Positions 1-6,557 of a stretch of 12,781 nucleotides of DNA are shown here, piece after piece. The notes under the pieces were generated by a model. The model did no database searches, was not told the DNA's origin, and saw only the letters and a program-made list of their open reading frames with translations. Both the position numbers and the translations under genes were made by a program. The DNA lies in contig JAJYAH010000112.1 of the NCBI GenBank assembly GCA_021779635.1, forward strand, positions 1 to 12,781, in the 5' to 3' direction. Positions within the stretch are counted from its first letter, which is position 1. Each line of letters begins with the position of its first letter. The stretch comes from Pseudomonadota bacterium (GTDB taxonomy: Bacteria > Pseudomonadota > Alphaproteobacteria > Rhizobiales > Xanthobacteraceae).

Positions 1-393
1 GGCTAGGTCCTGCAAGGTCCACGGCTTCTTGTCCGCGATCTTGCCCGAAAGCTCCAGGCGCCACGCGCTCACGTCCACCGGCTTGACGGACATGACATCG
101 TACTTAGCGTTGAACTTTGGAGGTTTGAGGACCATCGACGCCGGATAGGTCGGCGCGAGCTTGTTGGGATCGAATAGAAACTCTTGCACGCCGTCGTTGA
201 CGCCCGAAATCGCCAGCAGCGCATTTTGAACCGACTCCGGGCGGCTGACGTCGCATCCTGTCAGGAGGCTCAGGGCCCCTAGGGACAACCCGCCGCGTAG
301 GAACTTCCGACGTTCCAATAGCCGCAGAATCGTACGATGATCGTCAAGGATACGGGGGTCGGGAACCCGGCGGGGACGGAAGATAGATCTCAT
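1..393 (-). CDS. Molybdopterin-dependent oxidoreductase (sulfite oxidase superfamily), N-terminal part, Tat lipoprotein
   Basis: The first 131 codons are visible; the gene runs off the left edge. The N-terminus carries a twin-arginine motif (RRKFL, residues 28-32), a hydrophobic stretch (35-44) and a lipobox LLTGC ending at Cys47, so I read it as a Tat-exported lipoprotein anchored in a membrane facing the periplasm. The mature start, with FDPNKLAPTYP and a stretch ending in GKIADKKPWTLQDL, resembles the start of the sulfite oxidase/MsrP-like molybdopterin fold; the catalytic Cys region lies outside the window. The ATG overlaps the stop of the upstream cytochrome b gene by 4 bases (ATGA), so the two are translationally coupled. 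The likely role is periplasmic oxidation or reduction of a small substrate, passing electrons to or from the cytochrome b partner. The substrate cannot be told from this fragment. The export signal is certain; the family is inferred from the partner gene and N-terminal similarity. Confidence 0.72.
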   Translation of the reverse strand, partial: MRSIFRPRRVPDPRILDDHRTILRLLERRKFLRGGLSLGALSLLTGCDVSRPESVQNALLAISGVNDGVQEFLFDPNKLAPTYPASMVLKPPKFNAKYDVMSVKPVDVSAWRLELSGKIADKKPWTLQDLA

Positions 394-1079
394 AGCTGGG
401 GCGCCTGCCTGTCATGTCCGGAAGGGACAACCCGAGGACCTCCTGTCAACATCGCCCACAGTGTCTCAGGAACCAGCAAGGCTAGCGTTACATGAACGAT
501 TACGAAGCCGACGAGCACCGACATCCCCGCGAAGTGCAGCGCTCGTGCGGATTGAAAGCCGCCGAACAGCGTGACCAGCCCTGAGAACTGTACGGGTTTC
601 CAGATCGCCAGACCGGTCACCACCTGCGAGATTCCTGCCACAATGGCTACGATGTAGAGGACCTTCTGAACGGCGTTGTAGGTGTTTAAATCTTCGTGCG
701 CGATCTTCAGGTGCAGCGTTTCCCACACGACCTCCACAATCTCTCGCATGCGGATGGGCAGCAACCGCTCCCGCAACCGCCCTGTCCAGAAACCGTAAAC
801 CAGATAAAGGAGGCCATTTATGAAAAGCAGCCACATGCCCGCGAAATGCCAATTCAGGCTCCACTCAGCGCCTTCGCCAAGGCGGAGATGGCTGCTAAAG
901 TACAAACCTCTTATGATCACGTCATCATCATAAATGCCCCATCCCGACGTGATCATGATGAACATAGCGACGGCGTTCAGCCAATGCATGATCCTCACAG
1001 GCCACGGATGGAGGCGACGCTCGTGCATGCGCACGTCCCTTTCTGCGATGACTTGCATTTCAGCGATGACCCGCGACAT
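390..1079 (-). CDS. Cytochrome b561-type membrane subunit (cytochrome b/b6 domain protein)
   Basis: A 229-residue membrane protein of the prokaryotic cytochrome b561 / Ni,Fe-hydrogenase cytochrome b type. Four hydrophobic helices are visible, at about residues 29-50, 77-98, 138-160 and 181-204. The likely haem-ligand histidines are H32 (RIMHWLNA), H78 (NWHFAG), H182 (ALHFAG) and H196 (VIVHV). It should carry two b haems and link the quinone pool to the periplasmic molybdoenzyme encoded directly downstream, whose ATG overlaps this stop. The chosen ATG has an AGGGAAG ribosome-binding site about 8 bases upstream. An internal ATG at codon 18 also has a passable site (AAGGGA) and would give a shorter product starting MHERRLHPW. 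The promoter must lie in the spacer shared with the divergent AraC-type gene, which is a plausible regulator. Family assignment is firm; the physiological substrate is unknown. Confidence 0.85.
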   Translation of the reverse strand: MSRVIAEMQVIAERDVRMHERRLHPWPVRIMHWLNAVAMFIMITSGWGIYDDDVIIRGLYFSSHLRLGEGAEWSLNWHFAGMWLLFINGLLYLVYGFWTGRLRERLLPIRMREIVEVVWETLHLKIAHEDLNTYNAVQKVLYIVAIVAGISQVVTGLAIWKPVQFSGLVTLFGGFQSARALHFAGMSVLVGFVIVHVTLALLVPETLWAMLTGGPRVVPSGHDRQAPQL

Positions 1080-1515
1080 TATGCTGACTTCCCTGTATCA
1101 CATATAAGCCAACCGTCGGACCGGGATCCCACGTCAGTTAAGCGACAGCAGACCTTCAAGCGCGCCGCGTGTGGACGACAATCGCTAATAGCAGCGCCTC
1201 TCGCCGAGTGTTCATTTGGAGCCGTCTCACGCTTCCTGCTAGTCGCAAAGATCGGGAGGGGGCGTTTCGGGGTTTGGTAGGCTTCAGATCGGCTGGACGC
1301 GGTGCTTACGATTGTGGCGGGCCGCAGCTCTTCCGATGCGTGCCGCACAACGCCGCACGGAAGCCGCACTTGCGCGGAGATGCGCAGCAATAGCTGCCGC
1401 GCCGACGACACCAAGCCTGTGACGATCTGTTCCATCTCTTCGATCGTAGCCGATGGGGAGATAGGCGCCATTCAGAACGCGTGCTAAATCGTACCAAGTA
1501 TGTGCGAGGTTTGAG
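1080..1515. promoter_or_regulatory. Divergent intergenic region between the cytochrome b/molybdoenzyme operon and the araC-type gene
   Basis: This 436-base spacer separates two divergent transcription units and must hold both promoters. I see no convincing -35/-10 pair or long operator palindrome. Ribosome-binding sites are visible at each edge: AGGGAAG upstream of the minus-strand ATG and GCGAGG upstream of the plus-strand ATG at 1516. The spacer is long for a simple divergent promoter. Its right half (about 1290-1471) has open minus-strand frames, but none resembles a known protein, so I do not call a gene. It may be a decayed gene or only GC-rich open sequence. Confidence 0.4.
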
Positions 1516-2541
1516 ATGTCGCAAATTTCAAGCTTGAGGAGACGGCCGGTCCGCGCCACAACTGCGTTTGTGGCCACAACTGAGTTCGTGCAAGACGGAG
1601 TCTCAACATTCGACCGGTTGATTGAGGCGACGCAGGTGCGGATTAACGCTTTCGCATTGCTCAACATTTCGCCCGGGTATCGACTCTGCTTTAGCGGGTC
1701 GGCTGCCCCTGTCATTCATTTTGTGCTGACGGGACAAGGCGTGTTCGAGTTTCCTGACAGACCCGCTCTCTCCGTAACAGCAGGCGACGTCGTGGTGCTT
1801 CCGCCCACCTGCCCCAAGACCATGCGGACCGGAGAGGGACCATTCATCGATGTGCGGTCAGGCGACCGCTGTCAGATGGACCTCAGTGGCCTCATCCGGG
1901 TCGACGCCGGTTCGGAAGCCGTCGCGCTGAAAATCCTTTGCGGATCTATGGGGTCGGGCGCTTCTGGCATGCATGGTTTTTTCGACAGGTTGATAGATCC
2001 GCTGCGCGACAACCTCCAGGCGTTCCCCATCGCAACGGCGGCCTTCGAACTTCTACGCAGCGAAGTCGCGGCGCCCGCGTTCGGCACGCAGGCCGTAACC
2101 GGCGCGCTCATGAAAGCGTGCCTGGCCCTCGTCATTCGCGAGCACTTGGAGGAGTTGCTGACGCTCCATGGAGTTCCCAAAGACATCGATCACGGGCAGT
2201 TAAGGCGGGCGATCTTCCATGTGCTTGACCATCCTGGAGCCGACCACAGCGTCGCAAGCCTCGGAAAGCTTGCGGGTATGAGCCGAACGAGCTTCGCACG
2301 CGCATTCATAGCCGCATTCGGAAGCAGCCCCATGGCTTTCGTCCAGAAGGTCCGCCTGCATCATGCGGCGGAATTGCTGACAACCACAACCCTACCAGTC
2401 AAGATGATCGCCGCCAGCGCCGGCCTAAGCCGAAGCCATTTCTCCCGCGCGTTCCACGCGGCTTACGGCCAGGACCCGGCTTCTTTCAGGCAAACCGCTA
2501 GTTCGGAATTGGAGTCTGACGCGAACGGCTTCCTAGATTAA
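1516..2541 (+). CDS. AraC-family transcriptional regulator (cupin sensor, C-terminal double HTH)
   Basis: A 341-residue regulator. Residues about 30-190 form the cupin-like sensor domain found in AraC proteins, with the typical FVLTGQGVFEFP and AGDVVVLPP strands near 69-97. Residues about 228-327 form the AraC DNA-binding domain with two helix-turn-helix units: the first at 247-268 (LAGMSRTSFARAF), the second at 295-318 (AASAGLSRSHFSRAF), followed by GQDPASFRQ, the usual end signature. The start ATG has GCGAGG about 7 bases upstream. It is transcribed divergently from the cytochrome b/molybdoenzyme pair, and such divergent regulators often control their neighbour, which is my inference for its target. 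The ligand is unknown. The downstream flank is the IS1595-family element, with about 220 bases of unassigned sequence between. Confidence 0.9.
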   Translation: MSQISSLRRRPVRATTAFVATTEFVQDGVSTFDRLIEATQVRINAFALLNISPGYRLCFSGSAAPVIHFVLTGQGVFEFPDRPALSVTAGDVVVLPPTCPKTMRTGEGPFIDVRSGDRCQMDLSGLIRVDAGSEAVALKILCGSMGSGASGMHGFFDRLIDPLRDNLQAFPIATAAFELLRSEVAAPAFGTQAVTGALMKACLALVIREHLEELLTLHGVPKDIDHGQLRRAIFHVLDHPGADHSVASLGKLAGMSRTSFARAFIAAFGSSPMAFVQKVRLHHAAELLTTTTLPVKMIAASAGLSRSHFSRAFHAAYGQDPASFRQTASSELESDANGFLD

Positions 2542-2758
2542 TTGCAGATGGCGTGGCGACGACCACTGCATCTCCGCCCCGCGCCTCAAACGATAGACGC
2601 CGGCCCAGCGCGAGCTTCGCTTGCTTGTACCTCGCCGAGAGCCAGCCGTTCCGTCGAATGGAAGACGGCTTCCTAAACTCAGCTGCTGCACGGAACGTGC
2701 CGGAAAGGCCGATGTCATGGTCGTCAACCAGGGCGGCGGGCGCCGCACATTTAGGAGA
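2542..2758. other. Unassigned spacer between the araC-type gene and the IS1595-family element
   Basis: No gene is supported on either strand. Just after the araC stop an imperfect inverted repeat (GATG..GTGG, then CCAC..CATC, 2547-2572) could form a weak hairpin, but it has no following T-run, so I do not call a terminator. The right end abuts the left inverted repeat of the IS. Confidence 0.3.
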
Positions 2759-2784
2759 GGCTCATTCCGGGTTCCGGGGTGATG
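2759..2784 (+). repeat. Left terminal inverted repeat of the IS1595-family element
   Basis: These 26 bases pair with the reverse complement of 3844-3869 with a single mismatch, at the eighth base (T here, C in the other copy). Similarity stops at both edges, which fixes the element ends. Confidence 0.9.
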
Positions 2785-2907
2785 AAAACGGCCAGCGGAG
2801 TGGGGAAGATGGGCGCTGCGTCGAAATGACTCGGCTTGGAACCCTTTCGCGGACCGCAATTGACTGAATCCATATGGCTCTCGACTGATTCGCGAGAGGT
2901 TGGAGCC

Positions 2908-3393
2908 ATGAGCGTTCTGATCAATTTGTCGGCACTACTCGATGACGAGAAATGTTTCGAAGTTGTGCGTGAAACGCGTTGGTCGCAGGGCGTCCGCTGT
3001 CCCAAGTGCGGCGGCGAACATGTCGTGCGCAACGGCCATGACGACACGCAGCCTCATCGCCAGCGCTATCTTTGCAACGATTGCCAGGCTCGTTTCGACG
3101 ACCTCTCGGACACGGCGCTGGCCGGCCATCATCAACCGCTGCGCGTTTGGATCTTATGCCTGTATTTCATGGGGCTGAATCTCTCCAACCGACAAATCGC
3201 ACGGGAGTTGAGCCTGAATGAAAATGACGTGCAGGAGATGACGATGCAGTTGCGCGAAGGGCTGACCGCCAAGACTGCGCCGGTCGTCTTGTCAGGCGAC
3301 GTCGAGATCGACGAGGTTTATATCGTCGCCGGTCACAAGGGCAATCCCGCCGCCGTCGAAAAAAAGGCCGCAAGGGCCGACGCAACAGATTGA
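2908..3393 (+). CDS. IS1595-family transposase, N-terminal frame (zinc ribbon and first catalytic Asp)
   Basis: Starting at ATG 2908 (GGAG 3-6 bases upstream), 161 residues are read before a stop at 3391-3393. The zinc ribbon has CPKC at 31-34 and CNDC at 56-59. A helix-turn-helix-like stretch (NLSNRQIARELSLNENDV, 91-108) follows, then the first catalytic region DVEIDEVYI with the likely catalytic Asp135. After GHKGNPAAVEKK the family sequence continues in the -1 frame, not in this one; the last 8 residues here (AARADATD) are unlike the family. The switch point is an in-register A AAA AAG heptamer at 3360-3366. A -1 shift there would fuse this frame to the next into a protein of about 319 residues, the expected size. 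Either this is programmed frameshifting or the gene has lost or gained a base in the A-run. An upstream in-frame ATG at 2836 is unlikely because the family starts at MSVLINLS-like sequence. Confidence 0.85.
   Translation: MSVLINLSALLDDEKCFEVVRETRWSQGVRCPKCGGEHVVRNGHDDTQPHRQRYLCNDCQARFDDLSDTALAGHHQPLRVWILCLYFMGLNLSNRQIARELSLNENDVQEMTMQLREGLTAKTAPVVLSGDVEIDEVYIVAGHKGNPAAVEKKAARADATD
3360..3366 (+). other. Candidate -1 ribosomal frameshift heptamer (A_AAA_AAG)
   Basis: The run of seven A residues (3359-3365) followed by G makes the heptamer A AAA AAG exactly in register with the zero frame (codons AAA 3361-3363, AAG 3364-3366). Both tRNAs re-pair after slipping back one base. The -1 frame then continues as GRKGRRNRLKGAPGRGTLE, which is the family's expected sequence. 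I see no obvious upstream Shine-Dalgarno stimulator and have not established a downstream stimulatory hairpin. Confidence 0.6.
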
Positions 3394-3866
3394 AGGGCGC
3401 GCCCGGACGCGGAACGCTCGAAAAAGAAAAACCGGCAATTCTCGGCATGATCCAGCGCGGCGGCCAAGTCGTCCTGAAGATGCTGGCCAATGTTCAGCAG
3501 ACGACGATCAAGTCCATCATCGAAGCCGGCGTCGCCAAGGGCGCGTTGATCCATACCGACGAATACGACATCTACGCCCGATTGCCCGCATGGGGATACG
3601 AGCACAAGACCGTTTGCCACGGACGTGGCGAATATGCGCGCGACGAGGACGGCGACGGCTTTCATGAAATCCACGTCAACACGATGGAGGGCTTTTGGTC
3701 GCTGCTGCGTTCATGGCTGAGACCACATCGCGGCGTCGCCCAAGAAAAGTTGCCCCTCTACCTCGCGTTCTTCCAGTTCGTGCACAGCGCCAGAAAACGT
3801 GGAAAAGCGCTCCTGACGGCGCTCGTCGAAGCAATCGTCGCTCCATCACCCCGGAACCCGGGATGA
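3366..3866 (+). CDS. IS1595-family transposase, C-terminal frame (rest of the DDE core), read by -1 frameshift
   Basis: This frame supplies the C-terminal 166 residues of the transposase when entered by slippage at the A-run; a separate internal start (ATG 3390) lacks a good ribosome-binding site. Visible family features are GTLEKEKPAILGMIQRGG, HTDEYDIY with the second catalytic Asp (codon 3558, fused residue 218), and VNTMEGFWSLLRSWLRPHRG with Asn258 and Glu261 as candidates for the third acidic or polar position, followed by KLPLYLAFFQFVH. The stop codon at 3864-3866 falls inside the right terminal inverted repeat, so the last codons double as transposase binding-site DNA. Together with the upstream frame this gives a full-length enzyme. 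Alone it lacks the zinc ribbon and first catalytic Asp and would be inactive. Confidence 0.82.
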   Translation, partial: GRKGRRNRLKGAPGRGTLEKEKPAILGMIQRGGQVVLKMLANVQQTTIKSIIEAGVAKGALIHTDEYDIYARLPAWGYEHKTVCHGRGEYARDEDGDGFHEIHVNTMEGFWSLLRSWLRPHRGVAQEKLPLYLAFFQFVHSARKRGKALLTALVEAIVAPSPRNPG

Positions 3867-3869
3867 GCC
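3844..3869 (-). repeat. Right terminal inverted repeat of the IS1595-family element
   Basis: Read on the minus strand it begins GGCTCATCCCGG and matches the left repeat at 25 of 26 positions. It includes the transposase stop codon. Confidence 0.9.
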
Positions 3870-3870
3870 A

Positions 3871-3961
3871 CGACAATTAGGCGCGTAGCTTTCTCCTCGC
3901 TACTCGACGCTCGCCCAATTTGGCCAGTTTAATTGTCGATAAGCTGCCACCGTAATTGTCG
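3871..3961. repeat. AATTGTCG repeat cluster, possible remnant of another insertion-sequence end
   Basis: The octamer AATTGTCG occurs directly at 3931-3938 and 3954-3961 (23 bases apart) and inverted as CGACAATT at 3871-3878, right against the IS1595 end. Both direct copies are preceded by T. Multiple short terminal repeats of this type are typical of IS21-family ends, so this may be the end of an older element into which the IS1595-type element moved. No IstA/IstB coding sequence is present here, so the assignment is tentative. Confidence 0.35.
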
Positions 3962-3990
3962 CTCTGCACCTCTTGACCAAAACCGATACT

Positions 3991-4872
3991 CTAGAGCTTC
4001 CCGACCGAGAGAAGCTCGCTCAGCAGCCGATTGGGGAACCGCCGCTTCTGCACGATGGCGTAGAACGTCTCCGTGACCTCGGGTATCCGGCAGTGCTCGA
4101 CGAGGACACCCGCCTCAAGCTCGTCGCGGACGACAATTGGAGGCACGAGGGTCACGCCCTCCCGTTCACGGGCGAGCAGACGCAGCATCGCCATGTCGTC
4201 GACTTCGGCCAGGATGATGGGTCTTATCCCGGCGAGCTCGAGCACCCGATCGAAGGCGACGCGAATATCGCTGTCCAGGCTCGGCAAAAGAATCGGTTCC
4301 GACCGGAGATCGTCGGGAAATTTGAACTTGTGCCCATCGGCACGCGGATGGCCCACCAAGCTCACGGGCTGCTCGTTGAGCAAATGATTGCGCAAGGACG
4401 AGCGGGCGTCGCGCGGCGCGGCGCTGTTGGCCAGGACCACGTCGATGGCGTGCGCCTCCAATTGCGTGAGCAGATCGCGAATGTTGCCTGAGCGGACGAT
4501 CAATTCGACATCCGATCGGCCGACCAGGGGCCGGAGGAATTCGAGCTGGAAATTCCTCGACAGGGTCGTCAGGGCGCCGACACGGAGAACCTGACGGGTA
4601 GCCAGCGGCTGTCCCCGCAGGGTGCTCATGAGTTCGTCGCCGGCCTTGAACACCGTGTCGGCGTAGTCGAGCGCGATCTGTCCGGCCTCTGTCAAAATGA
4701 GCTTCCTGCCGACGCGCTCGAAAAGCGGATGGCTCATCTGGTGCTCAAGCTTCTGAATTTGAACAGAAAGAGCCGACTGGGACAGGTTCATGCGCTCGGC
4801 CGCCCGCGTGAGGCTGCCCTCGTGAGCCACCACCCAGAAGTAGCGCAGGTGATTGTAGTTCAGATCTCTCAT
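3991..4872 (-). CDS. LysR-family transcriptional regulator, NhaR-like, divergent from dabBA
   Basis: A 293-residue LysR-type regulator. The N-terminal winged helix-turn-helix (about residues 5-65) begins LNYNHLRYFWVVAHEGSLTR, includes LSQSALSVQIQKLE and ends near GRKLILTEAG. The opening NYNHLRYFW and the following YADTVFKAGDELM resemble NhaR, the regulator of Na+/H+ antiporter genes, more than CbbR. Residues about 92-293 form the co-inducer-binding domain. The gene is divergent from dabB/dabA with a very short spacer and is the obvious candidate for their regulator; NhaR-like control would suit a product related to cation/proton antiporters. The ATG has only a weak ribosome-binding site (GAACGAA just before it), and the candidate operator palindrome begins one base from the start codon, suggesting autoregulation. 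Target and ligand are inferred, not shown. Confidence 0.9.
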   Translation of the reverse strand: MRDLNYNHLRYFWVVAHEGSLTRAAERMNLSQSALSVQIQKLEHQMSHPLFERVGRKLILTEAGQIALDYADTVFKAGDELMSTLRGQPLATRQVLRVGALTTLSRNFQLEFLRPLVGRSDVELIVRSGNIRDLLTQLEAHAIDVVLANSAAPRDARSSLRNHLLNEQPVSLVGHPRADGHKFKFPDDLRSEPILLPSLDSDIRVAFDRVLELAGIRPIILAEVDDMAMLRLLAREREGVTLVPPIVVRDELEAGVLVEHCRIPEVTETFYAIVQKRRFPNRLLSELLSVGKL

Positions 4873-4891
4873 TTCGTTCTATTAAAACGAA
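4873..4891. promoter_or_regulatory. Candidate LysR operator: TTCGTT-N7-AACGAA palindrome
   Basis: A perfect 6-base inverted repeat with a 7-base AT-rich centre (CTATTAA) sits in the LysR/dabB divergent spacer, immediately upstream of the lysR ATG. Size and symmetry fit the dyads bound by LysR-type regulators. From here to the likely dabB start (GTG 4980) there is room for a promoter and a second half-site; no clear -35/-10 pair could be assigned. Confidence 0.5.
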
Positions 4892-4979
4892 CGACTTTGC
4901 CAAAACAATGAATTTTTTTCCGATTTCGTCATCAGGTACCAACGTCCCCGAACAGTCACTGTCTTTGAAGGGGGCTCTC

Positions 4980-6539
4980 GTGCAGCACTTCCTCGCGCCG
5001 CTGTCGGCGCCCGTTCCGCTGCTTCTCGCCGGAGCAATCGGCTTCCTCGATCGTGGTCGGCGGCCGAAACTCAGCCCCTTACTGGCCGAAATCGCTTCGC
5101 TCCTCGCTTTGCTCGCGGCGATCTTGTCAGCCGGGGGCCTGATCCTCTTCGGAGCTGTCGAAAGTCCCGTCCTCGTGTTCAAAGGATTCGGTCCGTCGGT
5201 CAGGCTCGACGCTGTAAGCGCGACCATGTTGCTGCTGGTGACGTTCGTCGGCTGGATCGTCGTCCGCTATGCGCGGACCTACCTGGACGGCGAGGCCCGC
5301 CAAGGCGCCTTCACCGGATGGCTTTGCTTGACACTGGCGTCGGTGGCGCTCCTCGTGACCGCCGGCAATCTGTTCCAGCTGGTGATCGCTTGGATCGCCA
5401 CCAGCCTGTTTTTGCACCGGCTGCTGCTGTTCTATCCGCAGCGCATCGCCGCGCAGCGGGCGGCGCGGAAGAAGTTCATCACCGCGCGGCTCGGCGATGC
5501 CGCGCTCCTCGGCGGCGCGTTCTTGCTGGCCGCCGCTTACGGGACATCTGACGTGGGGACGATCCTTGCCGCCGCGAAATTGGGCGCGGGTGGAGGGCTC
5601 GCCATCGCCGCCGCCGGCTTTCTGGCGATCGCCGCGGTGTTCAAGTCGGCCCAGTTTCCCGCCCACGGCTGGCTCACTGAGGTGATGGAAACGCCGACGC
5701 CGGTGTCGGCGCTCCTCCACGCCGGCGTCATAAATGCCGGCGGCTTTCTGCTGATCCGCTTCGCCGACGTCATGCTGCTGGCGCCCGGCGTGCTTGCCGC
5801 GCTGGTCATGATCGGCGGGTTCACCGCGCTTTTCGGCAGCCTGGTCATGCTGACCCAGCCCGCGGTCAAGACATCGCTCGCTTGGTCGACGGTGGCCCAG
5901 ATGGGGTTCATGATCTTCGAGTGCGGCCTGGCGCTCTTCCCGCTGGCGCTGCTGCACATCGTCGCCCACTCGCTCTACAAGGCGCACTCCTTCCTAGCCT
6001 CCGGCGGCGCCGTTGAGCGCGTGGCTGCGATCCGCAGGCCTGGCCCGGTCGCCGTGCCAAAGGCCGGCGCCGTGGCGCGCGCTTTCCTGTCGGCGCTCGC
6101 CATCTATATCCTTGTCGGGGCTTGCTTCGGTTTCGAACACAAGTCGCCTCAGGCGATCGCGCTCGGCGCCATATTGATCTTCGGCGTCGCCTATATGCTG
6201 GCGCAAGGGTTCGCCGACGCGGCGCCCAGAGCGCTGACACGGCGCACAGCTGTCTATGCCGTGGCGACCTCGGTCGGCTACTTCGCCCTTCAGTGGGCGG
6301 CGACCGCGATCACCGCGAATGTCCTGCCACCGCCGCCGGCGCCTGGTCCGCTCGAATGGGCGCTGATCGCACTGACGGCCGTAAGCTTCGGCCTCGTCGC
6401 CATCGTGCAGTCCATGTTTCCCCTCTGGGCCAGCCACCCCGCCGCCGCTGGCCTGCGCGTGCATCTTTCGAACGGACTTTACGCCAACGCGGTCTTCGAC
6501 CGGCTGATCGGCGCCTGGTCCATCCGCAGCCCGTCCTAA
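4980..6539 (+). CDS. dabB: DabB: proton-conducting membrane subunit of the DAB inorganic-carbon accumulation complex
   Basis: A polytopic membrane protein of the NuoL/NuoM/Mrp antiporter family (proton-conducting transporter domain), about 519 residues and very hydrophobic, with roughly 13 membrane segments. The family core is clear: FKSAQFPAHGWL with the conserved Lys222, then METPTPVSALLHAGVINAGG (236-255). In NuoL an acidic residue sits in a WEG motif; the matching stretch here is AWIATSLFLHRLL, with no acid. In the DAB system DabB is thought to pass H+ (or Na+) and drive DabA. I prefer GTG 4980: it has AAGGGG 5 bases upstream, it removes a polar 24-residue extension and it leaves room for a promoter. 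ATG 4908 (543 residues) has no good ribosome-binding site and leaves only 35 bases to lysR. dabA follows after 18 bases, so the two are co-transcribed. Confidence 0.88.
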   Translation: MQHFLAPLSAPVPLLLAGAIGFLDRGRRPKLSPLLAEIASLLALLAAILSAGGLILFGAVESPVLVFKGFGPSVRLDAVSATMLLLVTFVGWIVVRYARTYLDGEARQGAFTGWLCLTLASVALLVTAGNLFQLVIAWIATSLFLHRLLLFYPQRIAAQRAARKKFITARLGDAALLGGAFLLAAAYGTSDVGTILAAAKLGAGGGLAIAAAGFLAIAAVFKSAQFPAHGWLTEVMETPTPVSALLHAGVINAGGFLLIRFADVMLLAPGVLAALVMIGGFTALFGSLVMLTQPAVKTSLAWSTVAQMGFMIFECGLALFPLALLHIVAHSLYKAHSFLASGGAVERVAAIRRPGPVAVPKAGAVARAFLSALAIYILVGACFGFEHKSPQAIALGAILIFGVAYMLAQGFADAAPRALTRRTAVYAVATSVGYFALQWAATAITANVLPPPPAPGPLEWALIALTAVSFGLVAIVQSMFPLWASHPAAAGLRVHLSNGLYANAVFDRLIGAWSIRSPS

Positions 6540-6557
6540 CCCGCTAGGAAAGCAATC

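Larger units (their letters stand above)
2759..3869 (+). mobile_element. IS1595-family insertion sequence (1,111 bp)
   Basis: The element is bounded by 26-base terminal inverted repeats, 2759-2784 and 3844-3869, each beginning GGCTCAT when read inward and matching at 25 of 26 positions. Inside is one transposase of the IS1595 (ISXO2-like) family, with an N-terminal zinc ribbon and a DDE-type core, read in two overlapping frames. The 8 bases flanking each end (TTAGGAGA on the left, ACGACAAT on the right) do not match. The family normally makes 8-bp target duplications, so this copy may have been rearranged after insertion or have a decayed duplication. The transposase stop codon lies inside the right inverted repeat. 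Length, repeats and coding content all fit the family. Confidence 0.9.

Noticed and set aside
1079..1471. 130-codon minus-strand frame abutting the cytochrome b gene
   Set aside because: The C-terminal half is low-quality sequence (many R, S, T, no motifs) and there is no ribosome-binding site. I kept only a low-interest note on its right half.
2547..2572. Possible terminator hairpin after the araC-type gene
   Set aside because: Two 4-bp helices interrupted by mismatches, and no T-run after them.
5127..5987. Long open frame on the minus strand opposite dabB
   Set aside because: The translation is rich in R, G, Q, H and E with no family likeness. It mirrors the codon bias of the strong dabB frame on the other strand.
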